Position numbers and translations under genes: made by a program
Shown here: piece by piece, positions 11,387-20,193 of the stretch
How positions within the stretch are numbered: the first letter of the stretch is position 1
Layout: the number at the start of each line of letters is the position of its first letter
Assembly (NCBI GenBank): GCA_017861365.1
Contig: JAGFXR010000009.1
Location: forward strand, 1-64,000
DNA from: Oscillospiraceae bacterium
GTDB taxonomy: Bacteria; Bacillota; Clostridia; Oscillospirales; Oscillospiraceae
Length of the DNA: 64,000 nucleotides
Direction: 5' to 3'
The notes under the pieces: model-generated
What the model saw: the letters and a program-made list of their open reading frames with translations, nothing else
What the model was told of the DNA's origin: nothing
Databases searched by the model: none

Positions 11387-11414
11387 ATTATACCAGAATC
11401 ACAGCATTTTTCAA
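11387..11414 (-). promoter_or_regulatory. Promoter of the V-ATPase-like operon
   Basis: On the minus strand TTGAAA (11409-11414) is followed after 16 bases by a perfect TATAAT (11387-11392). It lies about 75 bases before the first start codon, so the incomplete operon still has a well-formed vegetative promoter. Confidence 0.75.
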
Positions 11415-11464
11415 GAAAGGATCGTTTGCGGAAGCATGATATCCGGGGGAAAGCCAAAGCTGTT

Positions 11465-11502
11465 AAAAAAACAGGCGGCGCGGTTCACTCCGCGCCGCCT
11501 GT
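11465..11502 (-). terminator. Terminator of the DUF4015 glycosidase-like gene
   Basis: A 13-bp perfect hairpin (arms ACAGGCGGCGCGG and CCGCGCCGCCTGT) followed on the minus strand by six T. It lies right after the stop of the leftward gene at 11522 and separates it from the V-ATPase-like operon. Confidence 0.85.
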
Positions 11503-11521
11503 CGGCTGTTTTTATGGATGA

Positions 11522-12667
11522 TCACGAGTCGCTTAAAACTGCCCAGGAAAGTTCCGAATGTTCCAGCGGACTGTCACTCAGGAGCACCAGCCGGGAGTCT
11601 CCATCGCTCATTCCAGCGGAGGCGAGGGTATCCGCATACGTACTAAGGGAATCGGTGTCGCCCTCCACATAGATTCGGTCAGCGTAGGCTGCCAGAAGCG
11701 CGGCGGTCTGTCCGCTGTCACTGTTTTCGCCGGAGGTGAGAGTTTGGACGTCCGTCACTAGAGAAACCTTGACCTGTGTGTCCGCCACGGCGCTTTTTAC
11801 CTGACTGTAAAAAGTGTCCAGCAGGATGCCGAACGTGGAACTCTGATAGGTTTTTCCGGTTTTAATCTTGCTCAAGCTGCCGTCCGTGGGATAGGCGCAG
11901 TGATCCAGCAGAATTTCATCAAACCCCATATCGGCCAATTCCACACAGAGATTCACCAGATAGGTTTGCGTTTGCTCATAGTAGGGACTAAGCCAGCGCA
12001 GTCCTCCTGCGTCGGTCCAGCGGCTTCCACTGGTGGTGGTGATGGCCAGCTTGCTGTTGGCGGAGGCCACCGCGTCGTCCCGGAAGCAGGAAACCCGGGC
12101 AATGGTATAATAATCCTCCTGGTTAAATTGGGTGATTGCCGCGTTGATGTCCGTGACGGAGGAGGAAACGTCCGCCGTGCTTGCCAGGGATGAGGTATAG
12201 GAAAAACCCAGCGCACCGCTGTCCGCCTTCATATCGAAGATGACGGCGTTGGCGCCGGCGGATTCCAGCTGCTGATCGGCGCTGCCGTCGGTGATGGAGT
12301 CCAGTGACAAGGTGATGCCGTGAAGGGCGCCGCCCTCCGCCGGGGATGCCTCGCTCACCACCGTCGTTACGTCGTCCGTTTCACCATTTTCCTGGGGATC
12401 CTCCGCCTGAGAGACGCCGGAGTCCGCCTCTGACGCGCCGCTGTCCGCACCCGTTTCCGAAGCCGTCTGGGCGGCTGTTCCACCGCTGCCGGACAGAGGA
12501 AGATGAATGGATATTCCGTCCTCAGTATACTCCATATATGGTTTGAGTAAAAAGTAGGCTGCCATGGTTAAAACAAGAACCACAGTTAAGATGACAATAA
12601 TTCCTTTCAGTATGCGGGACAACTTGTGCCTGCCCCGGTAAGGGCCATACCCGTGTGAGGACCTCAT
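11522..12667 (-). CDS. Membrane-anchored putative glycoside hydrolase (DUF4015 type)
   Basis: A 381-residue protein with a short basic N-terminus, one membrane helix (GIIVILTVVLVLTMAAYFLL), a low-complexity linker rich in S, E, G and D, and an outer TIM-barrel-like domain. Landmarks match the putative glycosyl hydrolase family DUF4015: ANAVIFDMKADSGALGF, YYTIARVSCFRDD, GLRWLSPYYEQTQTYLVNL and GFDEILLDHCAYPT, where the family has FDEIQFDYxRFP. The family is proposed to act on cell-wall or surface polysaccharide; substrate is unknown. ATG 12667 is eight bases past GGAGG; GTG 12673 is an alternative. It is a single-gene unit with its own promoter and terminator. Confidence 0.75.
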   Translation of the reverse strand: MRSSHGYGPYRGRHKLSRILKGIIVILTVVLVLTMAAYFLLKPYMEYTEDGISIHLPLSGSGGTAAQTASETGADSGASEADSGVSQAEDPQENGETDDVTTVVSEASPAEGGALHGITLSLDSITDGSADQQLESAGANAVIFDMKADSGALGFSYTSSLASTADVSSSVTDINAAITQFNQEDYYTIARVSCFRDDAVASANSKLAITTTSGSRWTDAGGLRWLSPYYEQTQTYLVNLCVELADMGFDEILLDHCAYPTDGSLSKIKTGKTYQSSTFGILLDTFYSQVKSAVADTQVKVSLVTDVQTLTSGENSDSGQTAALLAAYADRIYVEGDTDSLSTYADTLASAGMSDGDSRLVLLSDSPLEHSELSWAVLSDS

Positions 12668-12751
12668 ACTCACATCCTCCGTTTTCTGTCAATCATAATA
12701 AAATGGATTCAGACAGATATCTGACGTTCTGCGATTGAAAGCACTTTATTC

Positions 12752-12814
12752 ATGGTACAAAACCTGAAAGTACTTAATACTGTAACATTGTACCATATTT
12801 CAACGGAAAGTCAA
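12752..12814 (-). promoter_or_regulatory. Promoter with overlapping 9-bp inverted repeat
   Basis: Minus-strand promoter TTGACT (12809-12814), 16 bases, TACAAT (12787-12792), serving the glycosidase-like gene. A perfect inverted repeat ATGGTACAA (12752-12760) and TTGTACCAT (12788-12796) has one arm over the -10 box and the other 27 bases downstream, which looks like a two-site operator. No regulator is known. Confidence 0.55.
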
Positions 12815-12841
12815 TCTATGAGGATGCGTTGTCAGTATTTA

Positions 12842-13084
12842 TTACTTTACTGAATGTTCCAGTTCGCGAAGCTGCTTAATCAAATAACTGTGGCGGCTTT
12901 GAAGCGCGTTGATTTCATAGACGTAGGAGTCGATTAAATCAAAATCCCCGGCGTTATTAAATCCGGCGTAAGCCTGCTCCAGAAGAAGCCTCGTCTGTGC
13001 CATCTCATTCAATACCCGCTGTTTTTCCTCCTGGGCAAAAGCCTGGTCCCGCCGCAGGCCCAAGAACCCTGACACGTCAAGCAT
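12842..13084 (-). CDS. DUF2508 family protein (YaaL-like)
   Basis: An 80-residue protein, almost all helical, of the DUF2508 family found in Firmicutes near replication genes. The family core is visible as LLLEQAYAGFNNAGDFDLID followed by SYVYEINALQSRHSYLIKQL; the LIDxxIYEINALxxRYxYL pattern is its signature. No enzyme motif, signal peptide or membrane segment. Starts at ATG 13084 behind GGAGG, divergently from parE with 143 bases between them. Function unknown. Confidence 0.75.
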   Translation of the reverse strand: MLDVSGFLGLRRDQAFAQEEKQRVLNEMAQTRLLLEQAYAGFNNAGDFDLIDSYVYEINALQSRHSYLIKQLRELEHSVK

Positions 13085-13167
13085 GGTGTTTCCTCCTTTC
13101 CGCCGTATTCTTAGTTTTTATTTTATTTCTATTTTGGGTATATATTCCATGTTTTATACCGCGCACC

Positions 13168-13197
13168 TTGACATAGGGCATAAAAATGGGATAAACT
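13168..13197 (+). promoter_or_regulatory. Likely parE-parC promoter
   Basis: TTGACA (13168-13173), 18 bases, TAAACT (13192-13197), 30 bases before the parE start. The -35 is perfect, the -10 moderate. Confidence 0.5.
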
Positions 13198-13227
13198 ATG
13201 GTGAATTAACTAACGGAGGGAAACCCT

Positions 13228-15207
13228 ATGCCCAAAAAATCCTATGGCAACGAGTCTATTTCCGCTCTGAAGGGAGCGGACCGCGTTCGAAAGCGTCCCG
13301 GCGTCATTTTCGGCTCGGACGGGTTGGACGGCTGCGAGCACGCAGTCTTTGAAATCCTGTCCAACGCCATTGACGAGGCGCGGGAGGGGCACGGCAGCCT
13401 GATCACGGTGACCCGCTATGCCGACCACTCCATCGAGGTGGAGGACTTCGGGCGGGGATGTCCCGTGGACTGGAACGAGAGTGAGCAGAAATATAACTGG
13501 GAGCTGGTGTTCTGCGAGCTTTACGCCGGCGGAAAATACAAAAACGACGAGGGGGACAACTATGAATACTCCCTTGGCTTAAACGGCCTCGGCGCCTGCG
13601 CCACCCAGTATGCTTCAGAGTACTTCGACGCGGTGATCCACCGGGACGGCTTGAAGTACACTTTGCACTTTGAAAAAGGGGAAAATATCGGCGGACTGCA
13701 AAAGGAGACCTCCTCCCGTAAAAAGACAGGCTCCCTATTCCGCTGGAAGCCCGATCTGGACGTGTTCACGGGAATTGATATTCCGGAGGAATACTATCTG
13801 GATGTGCTCAAGCGGCAGGCGGTGGTCAACGCGGGGATTACCTTCCGTTTCCGCAGCGAGACGGAAAGTGGCTTTGAAACCCGGGACTTTCTCTATGAAA
13901 ACGGCATCATTGACTATGTTTCCGAGCTTTCGGGGGAGCAGTCCCTGACTCTGCCCGTGTTTTGGCAGGCGGAGCGGAAGGGCCGCGACCGGGAGGACAA
14001 GCCCGATTACAAGGTCAGGCTTTCGGTGTCGTTCTGTTTTTCCAACACGGTGAACATTATTGAGCATTACCACAACTCCTCTTGGCTGGAGCATGGCGGT
14101 TCCCCGGAAAAGGCGATGAAATCCGCCTTTCTCTCCGCCATTGACGGATATCTGCGGCAGCAGGGAAAATATCAGAAGTCCGAAAGCAAGGTCACCTGGG
14201 CGGATATTCAAGACGCGCTGGTTCTGGTATCCAATAATTTCTCCACCCAGACCTCCTATGAAAATCAGACGAAAAAGGCCATCAGCAATAAATTTATCCA
14301 GGAGGCCATGACCGACTTCCTAAGGGCGCAGATGGAGGTCTATTTCATTGAAAACCGCTTTGACGCGGACAAGATCGCGGAGCAGGTGCTCATCAACAAA
14401 CGGAGCCGGGAATCGGCGGAAAAGGCGCGTCTAAACGTCAAGAAGAAGCTATCTGGCAGTATTGACATCTCCAACCGGGTGCAGAAGTTTGTGGATTGCC
14501 GCACCCGGGACGTTGGCCGCCGGGAGCTTTACATTGTGGAGGGAGACTCCGCTTTGGGAGCCTGCAAGCTCTCCCGGGACGCGGAATTTCAGGGTATCAT
14601 GCCAGTTCGCGGTAAAATTTTAAACTGCCTGAAAGCGGATTATGATAAAATATTCAAAAATGAAATCATCACGGACCTGCTCAGGGTCATGGGCTGCGGC
14701 GTGGAGGTCAGCAACAGGCATGTGAAGGATTTATCCGCCTTCGACCTTGCCGGACTGCGCTGGAACAAAATCATCATCTGCACCGATGCCGATGTGGACG
14801 GCTTCCAGATCCGTACTCTGATTCTCACCATGCTGTACAGGTTGGTGCCCACCGTCATTCAGGAGGGGTATGTTTATATCGCGGAGTCGCCCCTTTACGA
14901 GATTAATTATAAGGAAAAGACCTGGTTCGCTTATTCCGACAAGGAGAAAAACGACGTGGTGGGCGGCGAGCTGGCAGGAAAGAAATTTTCCATCCAGCGC
15001 TCCAAGGGGCTGGGCGAAAACGAGCCTGAGATGATGTGGCTTACCACCATGAACCCGGAAACCAGGCGGCTGATCAAGGTCATGCCCTCCGAAGCGGCCC
15101 GGACCGCCGGTGTGTTTGACCTGCTTCTGGGAGATAATTTAAGCGGACGCAAGGAGCACATTGCCAGCAACGGGTACAAGTACCTGGAGCTGGCGGATAT
15201 CTCCTGA
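13228..15207 (+). CDS. parE: Type IIA topoisomerase ATPase subunit (ParE-like)
   Basis: A 659-residue second GyrB-type protein. It keeps the ATPase glutamate (LSNAIDEAREG), the glycine loop VEDFGRGCPVDW and a lid YSLGLNGLGACATQYASE that is clearly diverged from gyrase ([11 protein letters not shown]). The TOPRIM domain is intact: [20 protein letters not shown] and CTDADVDGFQIRTLILTML; the end has KGLGENEPEMMWLTTMNPE. Together with the next gene it should form topoisomerase IV, which unlinks daughter chromosomes, although the pair is so diverged that gyrase-like activity cannot be excluded. ATG 13228 sits behind CGGAGGG. The two genes are separated by 49 bases. Confidence 0.85.
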   Translation: MPKKSYGNESISALKGADRVRKRPGVIFGSDGLDGCEHAVFEILSNAIDEAREGHGSLITVTRYADHSIEVEDFGRGCPVDWNESEQKYNWELVFCELYAGGKYKNDEGDNYEYSLGLNGLGACATQYASEYFDAVIHRDGLKYTLHFEKGENIGGLQKETSSRKKTGSLFRWKPDLDVFTGIDIPEEYYLDVLKRQAVVNAGITFRFRSETESGFETRDFLYENGIIDYVSELSGEQSLTLPVFWQAERKGRDREDKPDYKVRLSVSFCFSNTVNIIEHYHNSSWLEHGGSPEKAMKSAFLSAIDGYLRQQGKYQKSESKVTWADIQDALVLVSNNFSTQTSYENQTKKAISNKFIQEAMTDFLRAQMEVYFIENRFDADKIAEQVLINKRSRESAEKARLNVKKKLSGSIDISNRVQKFVDCRTRDVGRRELYIVEGDSALGACKLSRDAEFQGIMPVRGKILNCLKADYDKIFKNEIITDLLRVMGCGVEVSNRHVKDLSAFDLAGLRWNKIIICTDADVDGFQIRTLILTMLYRLVPTVIQEGYVYIAESPLYEINYKEKTWFAYSDKEKNDVVGGELAGKKFSIQRSKGLGENEPEMMWLTTMNPETRRLIKVMPSEAARTAGVFDLLLGDNLSGRKEHIASNGYKYLELADIS

Positions 15208-15256
15208 GCGCGTCCCGTTTTCCGCGGGACAGACAGAGAGCGAAAGGACTGATCAA

Positions 15257-17503
15257 ATGGCAAAAAAGAAAATAACCGGTCCGGAGCGCGGCGGAGAGCA
15301 CCCCAACGTACTGGGACTGCGGGCGGAGGTGCTGGAGCAGCCCATCACCGATACGCTGGAGATCAATTATATGCCCTATGCCATGAGCGTCATCGTTTCC
15401 CGGGCCATTCCGGAAATCGACGGCTTCAAGCCCGCCCACCGCAAGCTGCTCTACACCATGTATCAGATGCGCCTATTGGGCGGCAGCCGCACCAAATCCG
15501 CCAACGTGGTGGGCCAGACCATGAAATTAAACCCCCATGGGGACGCCCCGATTTACGACACCATGGTGCGCCTTTCCCGGGGTTATGGCGCGCTGCTTCA
15601 CCCGCTGGTGGATTCCAAGGGAAACTTCGGAAAGGTATATTCCCGGGACATGGCCTGCGCCGCCTCCCGGTACACCGAGGTTCGGCTGGATTCGGTCTGC
15701 GAGGAGCTTTTCCGGGACATCGACCAGAACACCGTGGACTTTGTGCCCAATTATGATGGCAGTCTGGAGGAGCCCTCCCTCCTGCCCACCACCTTCCCCA
15801 ATGTGCTGGTCAGCGCCAATCAGGGCATCGCCGTGGGCATGGCCTCCAACCTCTGCGGGTTTCACCTAGGCGAGGTGTGCGACACCACCATTGCGTTTGT
15901 GAAGAACCCGGAGCACGACATTGCCTCCACGCTGAAGGCCCCCGATTTTCCCACCGGAGGGCAGCTGCTGTACGACGCGGCGGAGATCAATACCATATAC
16001 CGGACGGGCCGCGGCTCCTTCAAGGTGCGGGCCCGGTGGCGCTATCTCAAGGCGGAGAATCTGATTGAGATTTACGAGCTGCCCTATACCACCACCGCCG
16101 AGGCCGTTATCGACAAGATCGCTGAGCTTATCAAAGCGGGAAAGATTAAGGAAATCGCCGACATGCGCGACGAAACTGGTCTGTCCGGCCTGAAGCTCAC
16201 CATTGATTTAAAGCGCGGTGTCGATCCGGACAAGCTGATGGTGCGTCTGTTCCGCCTTACCCCCCTTCAGGACTCGTTTTCCTGCAACTTCAATATTCTC
16301 GTCGGCGGTATGCCCAGGGTTATGGGAGTGGGCGAGCTTCTGACAGAGTGGGTGAGCTGGCGGATGGAGTGCGTCCGGCGCCGTCTCCAGTTTGTGTTAA
16401 GCAAGAAGGAGGAAAAGCTCCACCTTCTGAAGGGACTGCAAAAAATTCTGCTGGACATCGATAAGGCAATCCGCGTCATCCGAGACACCGAGGCCGATGC
16501 GGAGGTGGTGCCCAATCTGATGATCGGCTTCGGGATCGATGAGATTCAGGCGGATTATGTGGCGGACATCAGGCTGCGTAATATCAACAAGGAGTATATC
16601 TTAAAGCGCACCCAGGAGACTGGCGCGCTGGAGGAAGAGATTCACGATCTGCGGGACGCGGCCTCCTCCCCCGTCCGCATCAAGAAAATCATTGTGGAGG
16701 AGCTGGAGCGGGTCAAGAAGGCCTATGAAGCTCCAAGACGCACGGAAATCCTCTACGACTATGACACGCTAGACAGCGCCCAGCCAGAGGACGAGACGGA
16801 GGATTATCCCGTCCATGTGTTCCTCTCCCGGCAGGGATATTTCAAAAAAATTACCCCACAGTCCCTGCGCATGAGCGGTGAGCAGAAGTACAAGGAGGGG
16901 GACGGCGGATCGCTCCAGTGGGAAGCCTCCAACCGGGACGAGCTTCTGGTGTTCACCGACCGGCAGCAGTGCTATAAAACCCGCCTGAGTGACTTTGACG
17001 ATGCCAAAGCCAGCGTTTTGGGAGACTATCTGCCCACCGCGCTGGAGATGGAGCCGGGAGAAACCGTGCTGTGGGCCTGCATTCCGGGAGATTATTCCGC
17101 CCATATCCTGTTCTTCTTTGAAAACGGGAAGGCCGCCCGGGTCGCCCTGGGCGCGTACCAGACCCAGACCCGCCGCAAGAAGCTCACCGGCGCGTACTGC
17201 GACAAATCTCCGCTGGTAGCCGCCCGGCTGCTGACGGAAGATGCGGAGATGGCGCTCATTTCCACCGAGGGCCGTGCCGTGGTGTTCCACAGCTCCGTTC
17301 TGGCCCCCAAGACCACCCGAAACACCCAGGGGGTCAATGTGATGACGCTGAAGCCCAAATACCGTATCACAAGCGCGGGTCCCCTGACTGAGAGCACGAT
17401 TGTCAACAGCGCCCGTTACCGGGCCCGCAGCCTCCCTGTGGCGGGAGCGTTGCTAAGGCCGGAGGACCGGGCGGAGGAGCAGCTGACCTTAGATTCCATT
17501 TGA
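15257..17503 (+). CDS. parC: Type IIA topoisomerase DNA-cleaving subunit (ParC-like)
   Basis: A 748-residue GyrA/ParC-type subunit, partner of the ParE-like protein just upstream. It starts MAKKKITGPERGGEHPN (ATG 15257 after AAAGGA) and continues with INYMPYAMSVIVSRAIPEID, PHGDAPIYDTMVRLSRG and the active tyrosine in CAASRYTEVRLD. The C-terminal domain is a degenerate pinwheel; no GyrA box (QxRGGKG) is visible, which favours topoisomerase IV over a second gyrase. Aspartate-proline replaces the usual Ser-Ala in the quinolone-facing helix (GDAPIYD). An in-frame ATG at 15161 lies inside parE and lacks a ribosome site. Confidence 0.85.
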   Translation: MAKKKITGPERGGEHPNVLGLRAEVLEQPITDTLEINYMPYAMSVIVSRAIPEIDGFKPAHRKLLYTMYQMRLLGGSRTKSANVVGQTMKLNPHGDAPIYDTMVRLSRGYGALLHPLVDSKGNFGKVYSRDMACAASRYTEVRLDSVCEELFRDIDQNTVDFVPNYDGSLEEPSLLPTTFPNVLVSANQGIAVGMASNLCGFHLGEVCDTTIAFVKNPEHDIASTLKAPDFPTGGQLLYDAAEINTIYRTGRGSFKVRARWRYLKAENLIEIYELPYTTTAEAVIDKIAELIKAGKIKEIADMRDETGLSGLKLTIDLKRGVDPDKLMVRLFRLTPLQDSFSCNFNILVGGMPRVMGVGELLTEWVSWRMECVRRRLQFVLSKKEEKLHLLKGLQKILLDIDKAIRVIRDTEADAEVVPNLMIGFGIDEIQADYVADIRLRNINKEYILKRTQETGALEEEIHDLRDAASSPVRIKKIIVEELERVKKAYEAPRRTEILYDYDTLDSAQPEDETEDYPVHVFLSRQGYFKKITPQSLRMSGEQKYKEGDGGSLQWEASNRDELLVFTDRQQCYKTRLSDFDDAKASVLGDYLPTALEMEPGETVLWACIPGDYSAHILFFFENGKAARVALGAYQTQTRRKKLTGAYCDKSPLVAARLLTEDAEMALISTEGRAVVFHSSVLAPKTTRNTQGVNVMTLKPKYRITSAGPLTESTIVNSARYRARSLPVAGALLRPEDRAEEQLTLDSI

Positions 17504-17544
17504 CCATACACGGTTCGAATTGTGCCGGGAATGGAGTGAGGCGT

Positions 17545-18414
17545 TTGAAGCGTCCGGTACTAAAATATCTCTGGTCCTATGCCGTCATCACGGTTGCCTG
17601 CGGAGTTTACGCCGTGGCTTTTAACTGGTGCTATGAACCAAACGAAATTGCCTTCGGCGGAATTACGGGTCTTGCCCAAATCATCAACGCGGTATTTGGG
17701 AGGCCCTCCATCGGCGTGCTGATTATTTTGATCAATATTCCCCTGTTTCTGGCCGGATGGAAGCTCGTTGGGGGACATCTGCTGATTTCCTCCCTCTATG
17801 CCATGGGGGTATCCTCCCTGATGATTGACCTTTTAAACATGGTGCATCAGTTTTCCACCATGGAGCCCCTGCTGGCCTCCATTTACGGAGGTGTGCTCAT
17901 GGGCATTTCCCTTGGGATGATCTTTCAGGAGGGCGCCACCACAGGGGGAACCGATATCATCGCCCGTCTGCTGAAGCTGAAGGTGGCGTGGCTCCCCATG
18001 GGCAGGCTGCTGATGGTCATTGACCTGACGGTCATTGTCATCTGCGCCGTGGCCTTCCGCAGCCTGAATACCGCACTCTACGGTCTGGTGGCCCTTTATA
18101 TCTCCACCATTGTGATGGACGGCATCCTTTACGGGCTTGACCGCTCGCGGGTCGCCTATGTCATCACACGCAAGCCGGAGGAAATCACCCGCTGCATTAT
18201 CAGCGACATGGACCGGGGAGTGACCATCCTGGAGGGCAAGGGAGGCTTTTCCGGTCAGGAACAGCATGTACTGCTCTGCGCCTTTAAGGAGCGGCAGATT
18301 GTCGCCCTGAAAAAGGCCGTAAGCAGCATTGATCCCGCCGCCTTTCTCATCGTATGCGACGCGCATGAAGTGCTGGGAGATGGCTTCCGCGACCCTGGGA
18401 AGGATGATATTTGA
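17545..18414 (+). CDS. YitT family membrane protein (DUF161 + DUF2179)
   Basis: A 289-residue integral membrane protein of the YitT family. Five to six hydrophobic helices fill the first 190 residues (VITVACGVYAVAFNWC, GVLIILINIPLFLAG, GGHLLISSLYAMGVSSLMI, LTVIVICAVAF). The family's glycine-rich loop is GITGLAQIINAVFG, and GATTGGTDIIARLL is also conserved. The last 80 residues are the cytosolic DUF2179 domain (YVITRKPEEITRCI, GVTILEGKGGFSGQEQHVLL). The function of the family is unknown; a transporter is suspected. I chose TTG 17545 because GGAG lies eight bases upstream; TTG 17500, overlapping parC's stop, is the alternative. Confidence 0.85.
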   Translation: MKRPVLKYLWSYAVITVACGVYAVAFNWCYEPNEIAFGGITGLAQIINAVFGRPSIGVLIILINIPLFLAGWKLVGGHLLISSLYAMGVSSLMIDLLNMVHQFSTMEPLLASIYGGVLMGISLGMIFQEGATTGGTDIIARLLKLKVAWLPMGRLLMVIDLTVIVICAVAFRSLNTALYGLVALYISTIVMDGILYGLDRSRVAYVITRKPEEITRCIISDMDRGVTILEGKGGFSGQEQHVLLCAFKERQIVALKKAVSSIDPAAFLIVCDAHEVLGDGFRDPGKDDI

Positions 18415-18444
18415 CGCATTTGTGTTGTGCAAGGAGGACTAAAC

Positions 18445-19050
18445 ATGGCAGACATTGAAAAGCTGAGAAACAATCTGGAACGGGAGGGATTTCAAACCTC
18501 CTACTTTGAGACGGCGGATGAGGCCTGCGACTATCTGGACGGTCGCCTGGACAGCGTCTCCATCGGATTCGGCGGCTCCCAGACGGTGCGGGACATGGGG
18601 CTCTATGAGAGGCTGGAGCGTCACAATGAGTGCAGCTGGCACTGGATTAAGCAGCCGGGGCGCGATGTCATTCCCGCCGAGGCCACCAACGCAAAAGTCT
18701 ATATCTGCTCCTTAAACGGCGTGGCGGAGACCGGGGAGCTCATTAACATCGACGGCGGCGGGAACCGTGTCGCTTCCAATCTGTACGGACATGAAAAGGT
18801 GTATTTCATCATTGGAGTCAATAAAATCGCGTCTGATTACGAGGGGGCTCTGTGGCGCGCCCGCAATATTGCGGGGCCTAAAAATGCCCATCGTCTGGAG
18901 AAAAAGACCCCCTGCGCCGTCCGGGCTGACAAGTGCTACGATTGCAAAAGCCCCGAGCGAATCTGCGCCGCTCTGCTGGTGTATTGGGAGAAGCCGTCGC
19001 TTTCCGGCGACATTGAGGTAGTAATCGTTAACCAGGAGCTGGGCTTTTAA
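18445..19050 (+). CDS. LUD-domain protein (LutC/YkgG-like, DUF162)
   Basis: A 201-residue single LUD domain of the LutC/YkgG kind. The fold is shown by SVSIGFGGSQTVRDMGLYER, the VYICSLNGVAETGELINID stretch (family: ADxGItgAdaaiAdTGSlvl) and KVYFIIGVNKI. Three or four cysteines near the C-terminus (CAVRADKCYDCKSPERIC) are unusual for LutC and could bind metal. LutC works with LutA and LutB in L-lactate oxidation, but neither partner is nearby, so lactate use should not be assumed. Start ATG 18445 has a strong AAGGAGG site. Confidence 0.8.
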   Translation: MADIEKLRNNLEREGFQTSYFETADEACDYLDGRLDSVSIGFGGSQTVRDMGLYERLERHNECSWHWIKQPGRDVIPAEATNAKVYICSLNGVAETGELINIDGGGNRVASNLYGHEKVYFIIGVNKIASDYEGALWRARNIAGPKNAHRLEKKTPCAVRADKCYDCKSPERICAALLVYWEKPSLSGDIEVVIVNQELGF

Positions 19051-19092
19051 ACCCGCGCTGCGCCGATACCTTTGACGACGGGAGGAGCAGAT

Positions 19093-20172
19093 ATGAAGAA
19101 ACGGCTGACAGCGCTGATTGTGTCAATTCTTTGCTTTTTGAGCGGCTGCTCCTCTATGCTGGAGCAGGAGTATGAATCCGTGACCCCTTCCGCTCAGATT
19201 GACACCGACGCTGGCGATGACGCGATTTTGCAGGCGGAGACCTATCAGGATCTTGTCACCGACATTACCTATTTCGTCAGCGAGGGGGCGGAAACCGGCA
19301 CCATCCGCCTCTACAGCTACTCCGGTGATGTGCAGGAGGATCTGTCCGCCGCCTGCCTGGAGGTGATTCAGAACACCGCAATGGGCGCTTACGCCGTGGA
19401 CTACATCACACCCACCTATTCCCGCATTGTGTCCTACTATGAGGCCATCATCACCATTCAATACCGCCGCACAGCGGAGCAAATTGCCTCCATGGTCACG
19501 GTGTCTGGTATCACAGCTATCCGCAGCGAGCTGAAGAGCCTGCTTCAGACCTTCCCCACGGATATTGCCTTTAATGTCACTTATCTCAATCAGGACGCGT
19601 CCTCCATTGAGGATCTGGTGGCTCAGGCCTATTATGACAATCCCGCCGCCGCGCTGGGGCTGCCCACGTACTCGGTTTCCCTCTATCCCTCCACGGGGGC
19701 TGGGCGGCATATCGTGGAGATTTCCCTGACCTGGCCGGAAGACCCGGCGATATTGCAGGAAAAATACGCGCAGGTAAATGCCGTTGCGGCCGCGCTGGTG
19801 GAAAGCGCTGTCAAGGATGGTCAGAGCAATTCTCAGCTTGCCCAGGCGCTGCATGCCGCGCTGTCCTCCACGGCGTCCTATGATGCCGCCGGGGGCGAGA
19901 CCGCTTATGACGCCCTGGTGCTGTATAAAGCCGGCAGCCGGGGGCTGTCCCTTGCCTTTGAGTCGCTGTGCGACTTGGCGGGACTCACCTGCACCCCCGT
20001 GGAGGGCTATCTGTACAACGTCCCCTTCTACTGGTGTATCGTTGCCTCCGACGAGGGATATCGTCACGTGGACGTGACCCAGAAGGAATTTGCCCTGAAG
20101 ACCGACAGCCAGATGACGGCGGCGGGGTTTGCCTGGAATCAGAAAAATTATCCTATCTGCGGCAGCGGGTAA
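19093..20172 (+). CDS. Lipoprotein with degenerate transglutaminase-like domain
   Basis: A 359-residue exported lipoprotein: MKKRLTALIVSILCFLSGCS has a basic head, a hydrophobic core and a lipobox LSGC. The mature protein is rich in acidic and alanine residues. The C-terminal 100 residues resemble the transglutaminase-like superfamily: AFESLCDLAGLTCTPVEGYL corresponds to the segment after the catalytic Cys, and EGYRHVDVTQ matches the WxHVDVTxD strand. The usual catalytic cysteine (GxCxGYA) reads SRGLSLA and the histidine position of HAWN reads FYWC, so only the Asp is left. It is probably a non-enzymatic binding protein. ATG 19093 follows GGAGGAG. Confidence 0.65.
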   Translation: MKKRLTALIVSILCFLSGCSSMLEQEYESVTPSAQIDTDAGDDAILQAETYQDLVTDITYFVSEGAETGTIRLYSYSGDVQEDLSAACLEVIQNTAMGAYAVDYITPTYSRIVSYYEAIITIQYRRTAEQIASMVTVSGITAIRSELKSLLQTFPTDIAFNVTYLNQDASSIEDLVAQAYYDNPAAALGLPTYSVSLYPSTGAGRHIVEISLTWPEDPAILQEKYAQVNAVAAALVESAVKDGQSNSQLAQALHAALSSTASYDAAGGETAYDALVLYKAGSRGLSLAFESLCDLAGLTCTPVEGYLYNVPFYWCIVASDEGYRHVDVTQKEFALKTDSQMTAAGFAWNQKNYPICGSG

Positions 20173-20193
20173 GGAAAAAGATTCAAATTTCTA

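Noticed and set aside
19093-20172. Call of active transglutaminase
   Set aside because: Cysteine and histidine of the triad are not at the expected places.
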